Notes: generated from the letters alone by a model not told the origin. A DNA stretch of 64,000 nt from Coriobacteriaceae bacterium (GCA_902362275.1 CABIWB010000010.1:12429-76428), one strand, 5' to 3'; shown: positions 26,663 to 36,376, numbered from the stretch's first letter. Numbers and translations are program-made.

Positions 26663-26989
26663 ATGTACGAGCCTTCACGTGTTCTTCTGTCGTTTCATAT
26701 TGCGGGATTTCAGTATGCCGACGGTGCCTTGGTCCTGGGGGATCTTAAGGTTGGCGATAAGCTGTCACTGTGTGCCGAGCGCGATAACCCCCATGATCCC
26801 GAGGCGGTTGCAATCTACTACGGCAAGACCAAGCTCGGCTATGTTCCGGGAAACGAGGTCGGCCCGCTGTCCTTGATGATGTATTACGGCCACGAGGACG
26901 TGTTTGAGGCCCGCGTGCAACAGGTTGCCCCCGAGCGCAGCCCGTGGCATCAGGTGCGCGTTGGCCTTTATGTGGTGGATGCTCGCTAG
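26663..26989 (+). CDS. HIRAN-domain protein
   Basis: 108 aa, essentially one HIRAN domain: FHIAGFQYADGALVLGDLKVGDKL, then ERDNPHDPEAVAIYYG and LGYVPGNEV. HIRAN domains, best known from helicases such as HLTF/Rad5, bind DNA ends or RNA; stand-alone bacterial copies are common and little studied. GAGGAG precedes the ATG at 26663. A very small gene follows 18 bases later. Of the 266 bases upstream, the first part holds the terminator at 26420 and the rest shows only a small GCCGG-TTTAT-CCGGC hairpin (26632-26646). Confidence 0.82.
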   Translation: MYEPSRVLLSFHIAGFQYADGALVLGDLKVGDKLSLCAERDNPHDPEAVAIYYGKTKLGYVPGNEVGPLSLMMYYGHEDVFEARVQQVAPERSPWHQVRVGLYVVDAR

Positions 26990-27007
26990 TCGGCAATGGA
27001 GGCGGCC

Positions 27008-27160
27008 ATGTTTGACGACGATGGTCTGTTTGATCTGACGGATGACCCGTTTGAATGGGATATGCTGCTCGACGATGATGAGCTGGAGCAGGACCGTAAG
27101 AAGCGGCAGGACAAGAAAACTCAGGGTGACGCTTCGAAAAAACAAGTCAAGCGCCGCTGA
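27008..27160 (+). CDS. Small hypothetical protein, 50 aa
   Basis: Starts at the ATG at 27008, after GGAGG (a second in-frame ATG at 26996 overlaps that site). The first half is very acidic with aromatic residues (MFDDDGLFDLTDDPFEWD), the second very basic (RKKRQDKKTQ...KQVKRR). It lies between the HIRAN and phosphoesterase genes on the same strand and is probably co-transcribed. No family is recognised; the good ribosome site supports it being real. Confidence 0.55.
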   Translation: MFDDDGLFDLTDDPFEWDMLLDDDELEQDRKKRQDKKTQGDASKKQVKRR

Positions 27161-27253
27161 GGTCTGTTCGGCGGGCTCTTTGACTAACCGCCGCATCGCT
27201 GTGTCTGTATACTTAGCACGAGTTTGACGCGTTGCGAAATGAGGACATGGACG

Positions 27254-27799
27254 ATGATGTGGTTTACCGCCGACTTGCACCTGGGCGATACGAATATCTT
27301 GCACGATATGGATCGGCCGTTTGATTCGGTCGAGGAGATGAACCGCAAGGTCATCGATGCCATCAATGAGTGCGTGGCGGCGGACGACCGTCTCTATATC
27401 TTGGGAGATTTTACCTATCGTTTGCCCCTGGCGGAGGCGGTGCGCCTGCGCGAGCGTATCGAATGTCAGAACGTGACGCTCATCCGTGGTAACCATGACG
27501 GCGACTGGGAAGATCCCGACGTGCCGCAAATTTGGGAAGACGTGCGCGATTACCTGGAGATTGCTCCCGGCTATGCCAAGGGCCATCGTCTGGTTATGAG
27601 CCACTACCCCATGCTCAGCTGGAATGGCAAGGCGCGTGGCGCCATCATGCTACACGGGCATATCCACAGCAGGGGAGACCGCACCAACGCACGCAACCGC
27701 GATCGCGAACGTCCTATCTTTCGCTACGATGCCGGCCTCGACGCCAACGAGTACAAGCCCGTAAGCCGCGACCAGATTCTTAGCTTCTTTGGGCTATAG
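27254..27799 (+). CDS. Metallophosphoesterase
   Basis: 181 aa calcineurin-like phosphoesterase: first motif TADLHLGD, second LGDFTY, third RGNHDGDW, and the late His motif MLHGHIHSRGD. Two metal ions would sit in this site. The substrate is unknown; the closest style is the short bacterial YfcE-like or phage-encoded phosphoesterase. The start at 27254 follows GAGGACATGG; upstream in-frame ATG 27239 and TTG 27224 are less likely. Confidence 0.8.
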   Translation: MMWFTADLHLGDTNILHDMDRPFDSVEEMNRKVIDAINECVAADDRLYILGDFTYRLPLAEAVRLRERIECQNVTLIRGNHDGDWEDPDVPQIWEDVRDYLEIAPGYAKGHRLVMSHYPMLSWNGKARGAIMLHGHIHSRGDRTNARNRDRERPIFRYDAGLDANEYKPVSRDQILSFFGL

Positions 27800-27802
27800 G
27801 GT

Positions 27803-27852
27803 GCCAGAACCACTACAAAGGGGACACAGTGCGCCTTTGTGGTGGTTCTGGC
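27803..27852 (+). terminator. Terminator after phosphoesterase gene
   Basis: 18-base arms GCCAGAACCACTACAAAG and CTTTGTGGTGGTTCTGGC pair with one G-U pair, starting 3 bases after the stop codon. Confidence 0.7.
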
Positions 27853-27942
27853 GCCGTTGCCATTATGGCGGCGGCGCCTTTTTTGTCCGTGCGGCGCGGT
27901 AGAGTGTAGGCGGTTGAAATTCGCGTCCATCGAGGAGCTGCT

Positions 27943-29700
27943 ATGAACGAGATCAAGTGCCCGCATTGCGGCGAAGTGTTTAAGGTCGATGCGTCCGGCT
28001 ATGCGGATATCGTCAAGCAAGTACGCGATGCCGAGTTTTCGCGCGATCTGGATGAGCGTGTGAGGGCAGTCCAGCGCGAGGGCGAGCAGGCGCTGGAGCT
28101 TGAGCGCTCGCGTTCGACGGCTGCATTGCAGGAGGCAGAGTCTCAGCGCAATGCTCAGCTTGTCGAGCAGAAGAACGCTGCGGCTCAGAAGTTGGCACAA
28201 GAGGTTGCCAAGCGCGATACCGAGCTTGCCGAGCTGCACGCCAGGCTCGAGGGCGCTGCCGCAGAGCGCGAGAGTGCAAGCCAGCGCGCGGCGGTTGAGG
28301 CCCGTGCCGATGCTCAGAAGGAGAATGCTGAACTCCAGCGCGAGATCGACAATTTGCGTGCGCAGCTGGGACGCAAAGATGACGAAGTCAAGCTTGCCGA
28401 GTCGGCGGCGCGCAACGCTGCTCAAAACGATTTAGCTGCACGTGATGCTCAGATTGCCGAGCTGCAGGCCAGGCTTGCCGCGGCGGGCAAGGCCCAGGAG
28501 ATGGCGCTTGCCACTGCCGCGGCAGAGTCGCAGCGTGAGCTCGATGCCGCTCGCAGCGAGGCCGAGCGCGTGCTTGCTGACTACCGCGCGACGGTGCAGG
28601 AGAAGTTTTCCGCCGCAAAGGCACAATCTGAGCAAGAGGCCGAGGGCCTGCGTGCCCAGCTGCGCGAGCAGGAGCTGATGGCAAAAATGAACCTGTCGGA
28701 GGCGGTCGCCGCGGCGGAGCGAGAGCGCGATGAAGCACGTGCCAAGCTGACGAGCGAGCTGGCAGTGCGCGATTCTCGCGAGGAGCAGGCCAAGGCGGCA
28801 CACGAGCTCGAACTTGCGCAGGCCAAGCGCGCGAGCGATGACCTGATTCGCTACAAGGATGAAGAGATTGAGCGCCTTAAGGACATGAAGGTCCGCCTGT
28901 CCACCAAGATGGTGGGCGAGTCGCTCGAACAGCACTGCGAGACCGAGTTTAACCGTCTGCGCATGACGGCGTTTCCTAACGCGTACTTCGAGAAAGATAA
29001 CGATGCGTCCGAGGGCACCAAGGGCGACTTTATCTTCCGCGAGTGCGATGCGAGCGGCAACGAGGTCATTTCGATTATGTTCGAGATGAAAAACGAGAAC
29101 GACGAAACCGCGACCAAACACAAGAACGAGGATTTCTTTAAGAAGCTCGATCACGATCGTCGCCAGAAAGGCTGCGAGTATGCGGTGCTCTGTACGCTGC
29201 TCGAGCCCGAGAGCGAGCTTTACAACGCGGGAATCGTGGACGTGAGCTATCGCTACGAGAAGATGTATGTGATCCGCCCGCAGTTCTTCATTCCCATCAT
29301 TACGCTGCTGCGCAATGCTGCCATGGGTTCGCTTCGCTATAAGCAGGAGCTGGCGGAGTACAAGCAGCAGAATATCGATGTCACGAACTTCGAAGCCAAG
29401 ATGGAGAAGTTCAAGAACGATTTCGGCCGCAACTACGAGATCGCGAGCCGCAAGTTCCAAACGGCAATCGATGAGATCGACAAGACGATTAGCCATCTGC
29501 AGAAAACCAAGGAGGCGTTGCTGTCCTCCGAGAACAATCTGCGCCTAGCCAACAAGAAGGCCGACGATCTTACCATTCGCAAGCTCACGTGGGGCAACAA
29601 GACCATGAAGGCCGCGTTTGACGAGGCGCGCGGGGCTGCGACAGAGACAAACGATGAGCCAGCCGAGGCGGATTCGTATGAGGTCGAGGATACCGAGTAG
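27943..29700 (+). CDS. DUF2130 protein: zinc ribbon, coiled coil, nuclease-like core
   Basis: 585 aa. It starts with a short zinc-ribbon-like CPHCGEVF, then a very long Ala/Glu/Arg-rich coiled coil (about residues 25-310). The DUF2130 core (about 315-480) contains [10 protein letters not shown] and [11 protein letters not shown], which look like the D and E-x-K of a PD-(D/E)XK nuclease, then [24 protein letters not shown] second coil follows near the end. Family function is not established; a nuclease role is inferred from this motif. GAGGAG precedes the ATG. Single gene ending in its own terminator. Confidence 0.82.
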   Translation: MNEIKCPHCGEVFKVDASGYADIVKQVRDAEFSRDLDERVRAVQREGEQALELERSRSTAALQEAESQRNAQLVEQKNAAAQKLAQEVAKRDTELAELHARLEGAAAERESASQRAAVEARADAQKENAELQREIDNLRAQLGRKDDEVKLAESAARNAAQNDLAARDAQIAELQARLAAAGKAQEMALATAAAESQRELDAARSEAERVLADYRATVQEKFSAAKAQSEQEAEGLRAQLREQELMAKMNLSEAVAAAERERDEARAKLTSELAVRDSREEQAKAAHELELAQAKRASDDLIRYKDEEIERLKDMKVRLSTKMVGESLEQHCETEFNRLRMTAFPNAYFEKDNDASEGTKGDFIFRECDASGNEVISIMFEMKNENDETATKHKNEDFFKKLDHDRRQKGCEYAVLCTLLEPESELYNAGIVDVSYRYEKMYVIRPQFFIPIITLLRNAAMGSLRYKQELAEYKQQNIDVTNFEAKMEKFKNDFGRNYEIASRKFQTAIDEIDKTISHLQKTKEALLSSENNLRLANKKADDLTIRKLTWGNKTMKAAFDEARGAATETNDEPAEADSYEVEDTE

Positions 29701-29720
29701 GGGATAGCGTATCGCGCAAA

Positions 29721-29758
29721 AAGCGGGGGCGCTGGCGATGTTGCCAGCGGCCCCGCTT
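29721..29758. terminator. Bidirectional terminator between DUF2130 and helicase genes
   Basis: 16-base arms AAGCGGGGGCGCTGGC and GCCAGCGGCCCCGCTT with one mismatch; CGTTTCGTT follows on plus and TTTGCGCG on minus. Confidence 0.75.
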
Positions 29759-29780
29759 CGTTTCGTTCCAGTATGTTCGG

Positions 29781-32462
29781 CTAGTCCTCGAGCAGGTCCT
29801 CGATAAAGCCGACGCGGTAGTTTTTGAAGATGACCTCGCCGCCGTCTTGCGTGGCGTCCAGATCGACATCGCCCATGATGCCAAAGTCGTGGTCGCCATC
29901 CTCGTCGGCAAAAATCTGGTGCACGTGCCACACATGATCGGGCTTCTCGTCACTTTCGTCGATGGTAAACATCGCGACGCTGCGGGCGTCGCCGTTGGTG
30001 AGGATTTCTTCGTGCTGCTCGTGGTAAGCGTCGAGTGCTTTTTGCCAGCGGATCTCGCTCATGCCCCAGTCGTCGTCGAGCTCGCCCAGGTCGCGAACGT
30101 GCTCGCGGGCGGCAAGGGCCACGCGGCGGAAGAGTGCGTTGCGCACCAGCAGCGTGCAGCCGCGGCGGTCCGCAACGACTTCGTCGATGCCCTGCGGCGG
30201 TGCGGCGTCGAGTGCAGCGGGGTTGCCGGCGTTCTCCCACTCGTCCACCAGGCTCGAGTCCACCGAACGCACCACAAAGCCCAGCCACGAGATAATGTCG
30301 CGCAGGCGCTCGTCGCGCTTCTCGATGGGCACGGTGCGGTCGAGTGAACGATAGGCCTCTGCCAGGTAGCGCAGCAAAATGCCCTCGGAGCGGGCGATGC
30401 CGAGCTTTTGAATGTAGCCCTTAAAATCGCTCGCGCTTTCCAGCATATCGCGCAGGACACTCTTGGGAGAGAGCTGGTAGTCGTTTGCCCAAGGCACTTC
30501 CTGGCAGTACTTGTCAAAGGCGGCGTCGAGCAAATCCTCGAGCGGCTTTTCGTACGTGACGTCTTGAATGCGCTCCAAGCGCTCCTCATATTCGATGCCG
30601 TCGGCCTTCATCTCGGCCATAGCGCGATCGCGTGCGGCGCGCTCTTGTGCGCGCAGCACCTGCTTGGGGTCCTCGAGCGTTGCCTCGACCATCGAGATGA
30701 GGTCCATGGTATAGGTCTCGCTCTCGGGATCGAGCAACTCCAGCGCGGCAAGTAAGAACGGCGAGAGCGGCTGGTCGAGCGCAAAGTCCTCGGGCAGGTC
30801 GACCGTCAGCGCGTAGTCGATGTCCGGCGCGGCGTCAGCCGGAGTGTCGGGTGCGGGCGGCACCTCGGTGCGCACGACGACGCCGGAGTCGATGAGCGTG
30901 GCGAAGATCTCGTCGGCACGAACCTCGAGCTTGGCCTTTTCCTCGGGGGTTTGCAGGCTTGTCTCGATAAGGTCGTGCACGCGGGCGCGGGCATCGCCGC
31001 CCTGCTCGACCACGCTAATTACCATGGAGTGCGTGATGCGCAGGCGCGGCTTGAGCGTTTCGGGCTGCGTCTCGATCAGGCGCTCAAAGGTCTGCTTGTT
31101 CCAGGTGACAAAGCCCTCGGGGGCCTTCTTCTTTTTAATCTTGCGGAGCTTTTTGGGGTCGTCGCCTGCCTTGGCCATAAGCTTGGCATTCTCGATCTCG
31201 TGCTCGGGCGCCTCGGCAATCACCATGCCCTCGGTATCGAAGCCCGAGCGGCCGGCGCGACCGGCAATCTGATGGAACTCGCGGGCGCGCAGGCGACGCA
31301 TCTTGTAGCCGTCAAACTTGGTGAGCGCGGTGAGCACCACGGTGTGGATGGGTACGTTGATGCCGACGCCGAGCGTATCGGTACCGCAGATGACGGGCAG
31401 CAGACCCTGCTGCGCCAAGCGCTCGACCAGCAGGCGATAGCGCGGCAACATGCCAGCATGGTGCACGCCGACGCCGCATCCGAGCAAGCGCTTGAGAATC
31501 TTGCCAAAGGCCGTGGAGAAGCTCGTGCCCTTGGCGGCTTCCTTAATGGCCTCGCGCTGCTCCTTGCTGGCGATGCCAAAATTGGCGAGGGATTGCGCCG
31601 TCGCAAGTGCGGCGTCCTGGCTAAAGTGCACGATATAGAGCGGGGCCTCGCCGCGGCGCATGGCGAGCTCGACCGTGCCCTCGAGGGAGGTCGTCACATA
31701 GTCGTAGCTCAGCGGAACGGGACGCGGGGCATCGACGACCAAGTCGCAGGTAGCGCCGGTGTGTTCCTCGAGCGAGGCGGCGATCGCGGTGACATCGCCG
31801 AGCGTGGCGCTCATGAGCATGAATTGCGTGTGAGGCAGGGTGAGCAGCGGCACCTGCCAGGCCCAGCCGCGGTCGGGGTCGGCAAAGTAATGGAACTCGT
31901 CCATGGCCACGCAGCCAACATCGGCATCTTCGCCCTCGCGCAGTGCGTCGTTGGCAAGGATCTCTGCCGTGCAGCAGATCACGGGCGCCTTGGTGTTGAT
32001 ATGCGTGTCGCCGGTGATCATGCCGACGTTATCGCGGCCGAGCACCTGTACCAGATCGAAGAACTTTTCGCTGACCAGGGCCTTGATAGGGGCCGTGTAA
32101 TAACAGCGCTTGCCCTGTGCCATGCCCATAAAGAGCATGCCCAGCGCGACGAGCGATTTACCCGATCCGGTCGGCGTGCCCAAAATGACGTGATCTCCGG
32201 CGGCCAGGTCCATGAGAGCCTCTTCTTGGTGATCCCACAGCTCAATGCCGCGATCGCTCGTCCATTCAAAGAAGCGTTCAAAGGCCTGATCGGGCGTGAG
32301 CCATGGTTCGGGCTCGCTGCCGTCCTCGGGCTCCCACCAGGTGGGGGAGAGCGCGCCGAGCGAGCCGAACTCGGCTTCGGTTCCCGTGCCGCCCGAGAAT
32401 GAGCTGGCGGCGCCGGCGCCGGAGACGGTGTTGGCGGCGGTATCTGTCGTGCTTTGCGTCAT
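29781..32462 (-). CDS. SF2 DEAD/DEAH helicase with DUF3516-type C-terminus
   Basis: 893 aa from the ATG at 32462. Motif I GTPTGSGKS is at about 95-103, motif II is DEFH (VAMDEFHYF), motif III is SATL, motif VI is QIAGRAGRSG. The long C-terminal half, with MEWN-type helicase tail segments such as ENAGNPAALD, matches the actinobacterial helicases that carry DUF3516. RNA or DNA unwinding is expected; the pathway is unknown. The first 50 residues are low-complexity Ser/Thr/Gly. The in-frame ATG at 32534 would add 24 residues but has no better ribosome site. Confidence 0.85.
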   Translation of the reverse strand: MTQSTTDTAANTVSGAGAASSFSGGTGTEAEFGSLGALSPTWWEPEDGSEPEPWLTPDQAFERFFEWTSDRGIELWDHQEEALMDLAAGDHVILGTPTGSGKSLVALGMLFMGMAQGKRCYYTAPIKALVSEKFFDLVQVLGRDNVGMITGDTHINTKAPVICCTAEILANDALREGEDADVGCVAMDEFHYFADPDRGWAWQVPLLTLPHTQFMLMSATLGDVTAIAASLEEHTGATCDLVVDAPRPVPLSYDYVTTSLEGTVELAMRRGEAPLYIVHFSQDAALATAQSLANFGIASKEQREAIKEAAKGTSFSTAFGKILKRLLGCGVGVHHAGMLPRYRLLVERLAQQGLLPVICGTDTLGVGINVPIHTVVLTALTKFDGYKMRRLRAREFHQIAGRAGRSGFDTEGMVIAEAPEHEIENAKLMAKAGDDPKKLRKIKKKKAPEGFVTWNKQTFERLIETQPETLKPRLRITHSMVISVVEQGGDARARVHDLIETSLQTPEEKAKLEVRADEIFATLIDSGVVVRTEVPPAPDTPADAAPDIDYALTVDLPEDFALDQPLSPFLLAALELLDPESETYTMDLISMVEATLEDPKQVLRAQERAARDRAMAEMKADGIEYEERLERIQDVTYEKPLEDLLDAAFDKYCQEVPWANDYQLSPKSVLRDMLESASDFKGYIQKLGIARSEGILLRYLAEAYRSLDRTVPIEKRDERLRDIISWLGFVVRSVDSSLVDEWENAGNPAALDAAPPQGIDEVVADRRGCTLLVRNALFRRVALAAREHVRDLGELDDDWGMSEIRWQKALDAYHEQHEEILTNGDARSVAMFTIDESDEKPDHVWHVHQIFADEDGDHDFGIMGDVDLDATQDGGEVIFKNYRVGFIEDLLED

Positions 32463-32561
32463 GCGGTTAACTTTCTCTCGCGTTTGTTCGCCAACTATTA
32501 TGGCGTAGCGTCGCATCGATGCGTTCGCAGGCAAGAAAATGCAGGAAATGGGCGCGCGGTA

Positions 32562-33401
32562 CTAGCGTTCCTGAGGCAGGCGCTTTTTGCCCTTGCGGGC
32601 ACGGTTTCTAAAGTTCTCGACGGCCTCTTCCATGCCCAGAGGCACATAGGCGAGCTCATCGAGGTTATCGGGCAGGTAGCAGGCTAGGCTTTGCTCCTGC
32701 GCGCGGCCCGCCGCGAGCTGTTCATCGCTGGGCTGCGCTCCAGGTGTGGCGCAAATGCCATAGACGGCGGCACCCATCTCGCGCGTGCGGCGCTCGTACT
32801 CGGTCTCGGGATGCTCGGGATGGTCGCGGCGGACGTCGTCACTTACCCAAAGCGTGTCGTAGCCGGCTGCGGCAAACTGTCCCAGGGCGTAGTCGCGCAG
32901 TGGCTTGCTGTCGGTGCGAAGCGTGACGGTGGCGCCGGCTGCAAAGAGCGGGCGGTAGAGCATCAGATGGTCGACATGGACGAGTCGTTTTTTGGCGTAC
33001 TTGGCCTTGGGCTGCGGCGTGGGAAAGTTGATGGTGATGGCATCGAGCTCGCCTGCGGCAAACAGCTGCGGCAGCGATGCGGCGCCTCGGGGCAGGACGA
33101 GTGCGTTGGATAGCTCCTGTTCGCAGATTTTCTGTGCGGCGTAAGCGATGCAGGTGGGTTCCTGGTCCATGCCGATAAAGAGCGTGTTTGGCTCGTGGGC
33201 CGCGCGCTCTACAAGGTACGTTCCCTTGCCACAGCCAAGATCCAGGTGAAGGTGCTCGAAGGGCTTGCTGACAACTGGCGCGCAAGCCTCGCGCCAATCT
33301 CCGGCATAGGCCTCGGGGCTCGTCTCAATCGCATCGGCGTAGCGTTCCAGACGCTCCTCGAGCACAAAGTTCTTAGGCGTGCGAACGTGGACGGCTCCCA
33401 T
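32562..33401 (-). CDS. trmB: tRNA (guanine-N7-)-methyltransferase
   Basis: 279 aa. SAM motif I HLDLGCGKGTYL, then FIGMDQEP, and the TrmB signature in an unusual form, NFPTPQPKAKYAKKRL, where most have FPDPWPK. The late TEYERRTREMG matches the conserved TEYE motif. It would methylate guanine 46 in the tRNA variable loop. The N-terminus (MGAVHVRTPKNF) is typical. It is read in the same direction as the helicase, about 100 bases upstream of it. Confidence 0.85.
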   Translation of the reverse strand: MGAVHVRTPKNFVLEERLERYADAIETSPEAYAGDWREACAPVVSKPFEHLHLDLGCGKGTYLVERAAHEPNTLFIGMDQEPTCIAYAAQKICEQELSNALVLPRGAASLPQLFAAGELDAITINFPTPQPKAKYAKKRLVHVDHLMLYRPLFAAGATVTLRTDSKPLRDYALGQFAAAGYDTLWVSDDVRRDHPEHPETEYERRTREMGAAVYGICATPGAQPSDEQLAAGRAQEQSLACYLPDNLDELAYVPLGMEEAVENFRNRARKGKKRLPQER

Positions 33402-33520
33402 GAGGCTCCTTGGTCATAAATATGGAACGCATGGCCGCGCGTTCCGTCAATGGGTTGAAAAAAGGGTGGGCATGGTTTGCCCGAAAAATGCGATGCGGCT
33501 CGGCGGCGAGTCGTCGATGC

Positions 33521-34393
33521 CTATAGGCGTTTAAGGATCACATAGCGGTTGAGCTCGCCGCTGCGACCGTCGGCATGGAAGCGCTCAAGCTCGCGCACGG
33601 GGACCTCGCCGCTCTTGTAGAACGTACGGACGCCGCGCACCAAGTCGGTGATCTGCTGATCGTCAAAGTGATGGCAATAGCGGTAGGCGTGGCGGTCGTT
33701 TTGCCAGCCGATGAGGTGGTCGCCGGCTTCAAACTGCGCGGAATCGTAACCCTCAAACGGCGGGGTGAGCTCGGCGCGGGCTTCGGCTCGAACGGCCTTG
33801 CGCGCCATGCGCTCGTCGTTCATAAACTCCCAAAAGCTGATGGCGATGATGCCGCCTGGGCGCGTCTGGCGCACCAGGGCGTCGAGCACGCGTACGCGGT
33901 ACTCGCACGACGGCACGTGGTGCATAAAGCCAAAGCAGACTGAGATGTCGGCGAGCGGGGCGTCGAAAAGCGCGTCAGGCGCCTCGGCGGGATTGAGTTT
34001 CATGAGGGCATCGAGCACGTCGAGCTCCTGGAAGTGCAGGTTGGGAATGCGCAGCGCGTGGCCATGTGCATCGATGGCCAGGTCTTGGCACGAGTCGACG
34101 CCGTAAAACTCAAACGGGCAGCTGGCATCTGCCGAGGGGTTTGCGCCGTCGACGCCCTTGGCGGCAAGCGCGCCGCCGGCGGCAAAGTTCTCGAATCGCA
34201 TATTGCCGCAGGCAAGATCGAAGACGCGGACGGGATGCTCGATCGTGGCGACGTCGAGCTGCCCGAGCGCGATGTTCATGGTGCGCACCCAGCCGGGCCA
34301 CGGGGCCTGGCGCGTATCGGAGAAGGAGGCGGAGTGTTCGCGATAGAACGTGTTGTTGAGCTGGATGAGCGATGAGGCGAAATCGCGGTTCAC
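33521..34393 (-). CDS. Class I SAM-dependent methyltransferase
   Basis: 290 aa from the GTG at 34393, which follows GGAGGGAG; longer forms run to 34528 but lack a ribosome site. SAM motif I is VFDLACGNMRFE, then FYGVDSC, and ISVCFGFMHHVP with a motif IV-like region; the end is LNRYVILKRL. The layout is like tRNA-modifying Trm9/YcgJ-type methyltransferases, but the substrate is not clear. It is divergent from the XRE membrane regulator. The 267-base gap between them shows no strong repeat. Confidence 0.75.
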   Translation of the reverse strand: MNRDFASSLIQLNNTFYREHSASFSDTRQAPWPGWVRTMNIALGQLDVATIEHPVRVFDLACGNMRFENFAAGGALAAKGVDGANPSADASCPFEFYGVDSCQDLAIDAHGHALRIPNLHFQELDVLDALMKLNPAEAPDALFDAPLADISVCFGFMHHVPSCEYRVRVLDALVRQTRPGGIIAISFWEFMNDERMARKAVRAEARAELTPPFEGYDSAQFEAGDHLIGWQNDRHAYRYCHHFDDQQITDLVRGVRTFYKSGEVPVRELERFHADGRSGELNRYVILKRL

Positions 34394-34660
34394 GGCGCGG
34401 AACTCCCTCCGTTGGCGGTGCGAAATAAACAGTACGACCATACTACCGTTAACGCCGCAACGGGGACAACCGAGCTGCGGGTCATTGCTTTGTTTGGACA
34501 CATTTCCGCAGCTCATATGCACCCGCAACCGACGGTTGTCAAAAATCTCACTAGAATAGGTGGCATGCTTTTGGCGGTGGCGGATAGATTTTTAACTGTG
34601 CAAGGCGCCTTAAGAACAAAAACGGTCCGGCGGCACGGCTGGCATCACATAGGAGGAACC

Positions 34661-35383
34661 ATGAATGTAGAAACTGCGCAGCGGCTCGCCGACCTTCGTC
34701 GCAGCAAGGGTTTTAGCCAAGAAGGGCTGGCGCGAAAGCTGGGGCTGTCGCGCCAGGCGGTCAGTAAATGGGAGCGCGCGGAGAGCTCGCCCGATACCGA
34801 GAACCTGATCTCGCTCGCCAAGCTCTATGGTGTGAGCCTGGACGAGCTGCTCAATCCGAGCGACGAGATCGAGGACGATATCGAGTTTGAGAACGAGGAC
34901 CGCGCCCGTCAGCGCGAGGCCGAGGCCGCGGAGCGTGCTCGCACCCATGAGGCGGCGGCGCGCGCTACCGAGGCGGCAACACAGGCGAGTGATGCTGCGG
35001 CCAAGGCGGCGCAAGCGGCAAGCTGGAGTGCACAGGCCGCCAATGCCGCTACGGCGCAGGCGACGAGTGGCACCGCGGTTGGCTCGACTCCGGCGAAGGG
35101 CCCGTTCCAGTCGTTCCCGTATTGGGCCGTGTGCTGGCTGCTGTTCTTTTTGCTGATGTTCCTGTTTGGTGCCGGCCCCTTTGCCGCACTGATCTTCTTT
35201 ACGATTCCCATCTATCACTGGGTGGCGCGTGCGCTCGATGGCGATTGGGCGCGCGGGGATATTCAGGTTGGTTCGGCGTCGGTGGCGGTCAAGGCCCAGG
35301 GGAAGGATACTTCTGCGGAATCTGATGCTGACGTGGCTACCGCGACTACCGCTGAGCCGATTGCCAAAGAGAGTGATGAATGA
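34661..35383 (+). CDS. XRE helix-turn-helix membrane protein
   Basis: 240 aa from the ATG at 34661, after AGGAGG. Residues about 3-62 are an XRE helix-turn-helix (RLADLRRSKGFSQEGLARKL, LSRQAVSKWE). Residues about 75-145 are an Ala/Glu-rich helix of coiled-coil type. Two hydrophobic spans follow (PYWAVCWLLFFLLMFLF, AALIFFTIPIYHWV). The DNA-binding domain is therefore tethered to the membrane. The stop overlaps the start of the DUF4097 gene by 4 bases, implying coupled translation and joint function. Confidence 0.82.
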   Translation: MNVETAQRLADLRRSKGFSQEGLARKLGLSRQAVSKWERAESSPDTENLISLAKLYGVSLDELLNPSDEIEDDIEFENEDRARQREAEAAERARTHEAAARATEAATQASDAAAKAAQAASWSAQAANAATAQATSGTAVGSTPAKGPFQSFPYWAVCWLLFFLLMFLFGAGPFAALIFFTIPIYHWVARALDGDWARGDIQVGSASVAVKAQGKDTSAESDADVATATTAEPIAKESDE

Positions 35384-36279
35384 TGAAGCTTTCGCATGAA
35401 TCCAAGGTACGCTTGGGCGTTGGCATCGGAGCGTTTGTGCTCATCATCGGGCTTGTCTTTGGCATTTCGCGGACTTTGATTCATTTTGATGGCCCGTGGG
35501 ATCTCGACGATGTTGTATCCGGCTTCTCTGGTATGGACGATGCGGTTGACGAGGACGATCTTTTGGATGGCGGTAACTATTCCGCTCAGCCTCAGCAGCT
35601 TTCGAGCGAAACCTTTGATGCCGACGCGTTCACATCGCTTGACTTGGACGTGACGTCGGGCACGGTCGAGGTCAAACACGTCTCCAGCGGGCCAGTGCGC
35701 GTAATTGAAAGCGGTCGCGTGGCAACGGGGACCGTTGCCTTCGATGCGGCAACCCAGAACCTGGCCGAAATCAAGGGCTCTACGCTCAAGATTCGCCAGT
35801 TCGATTGCGATGACGAGCGCGCCATTGACCGCACGGTTACCGTCGAACTGCCGCGCGAAGTTGCCGATAACATGGTGGGCATTACAGCGAATGTAGGATC
35901 GGGTGACCTGACGGTCGCGGGCATTGCGTGTCATGACCTCAACCTGACTTTGGACTCTGGAGACGTTGAGTTTACGGGCGCCGTGACCGATACCCTGAAT
36001 GCCGAGGTCGGTTCGGGCGATGTGACGTTCGAGCTCTACCAGGCCCCCGCGAAGTCGATGGACGTGAGTGTGGGCTCGGGCGATGTGGAGATGACGGTTC
36101 CGAACTCGACGGGCTTTAAGGCGAGCCTCACCTTGGGCAGCGGCGACTTCGAGAGCGATTTCCTTCCGCTTGGCTACGACGGCGAGACCATTTTGAATCT
36201 TGAATTCGATAACGGCGATAAGTCTGCTACGTATCGTTTTGAGGTCGGTTCGGGCGACATGTCGTTTGATCCGGAGTGA
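35380..36279 (+). CDS. DUF4097-type beta-repeat membrane protein
   Basis: 299 aa with one N-terminal span (GVGIGAFVLIIGLVFGI) and an outside domain of repeated beta segments with GSGD turns (VGSGDLTVAG, VGSGDVTFEL, VGSGDVEMTV, LGSGDFESDF, VGSGDMSFD), the mark of DUF4097 (LiaF/adhesin-like) proteins. Such proteins often pair with membrane-bound regulators in envelope-stress modules. Start overlaps the XRE gene as ATGATGA. Function is inferred from this pairing. Confidence 0.8.
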   Translation: MMKLSHESKVRLGVGIGAFVLIIGLVFGISRTLIHFDGPWDLDDVVSGFSGMDDAVDEDDLLDGGNYSAQPQQLSSETFDADAFTSLDLDVTSGTVEVKHVSSGPVRVIESGRVATGTVAFDAATQNLAEIKGSTLKIRQFDCDDERAIDRTVTVELPREVADNMVGITANVGSGDLTVAGIACHDLNLTLDSGDVEFTGAVTDTLNAEVGSGDVTFELYQAPAKSMDVSVGSGDVEMTVPNSTGFKASLTLGSGDFESDFLPLGYDGETILNLEFDNGDKSATYRFEVGSGDMSFDPE

Positions 36280-36325
36280 CATGCGGTTTTCGGAGATCGG
36301 TACATATAGGCATGCTCTTTGATGG

Positions 36326-36357
36326 AGGCGCCGGAGCCGTGACGGGCTTCGGCGCCT
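36326..36357 (+). terminator. Terminator after DUF4097 gene
   Basis: 13-base arms AGGCGCCGGAGCC and GGCTTCGGCGCCT pair with one G-U; TCGCCTTTAC follows. Confidence 0.6.
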
Positions 36358-36376
36358 TCGCCTTTACAATGGGGAC

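Noticed and set aside
34412..34660. An 83-residue N-terminal extension of the XRE membrane protein
   Set aside because: The AGGAGG before the ATG at 34661 and the normal start of the helix-turn-helix domain there make the extension unlikely.
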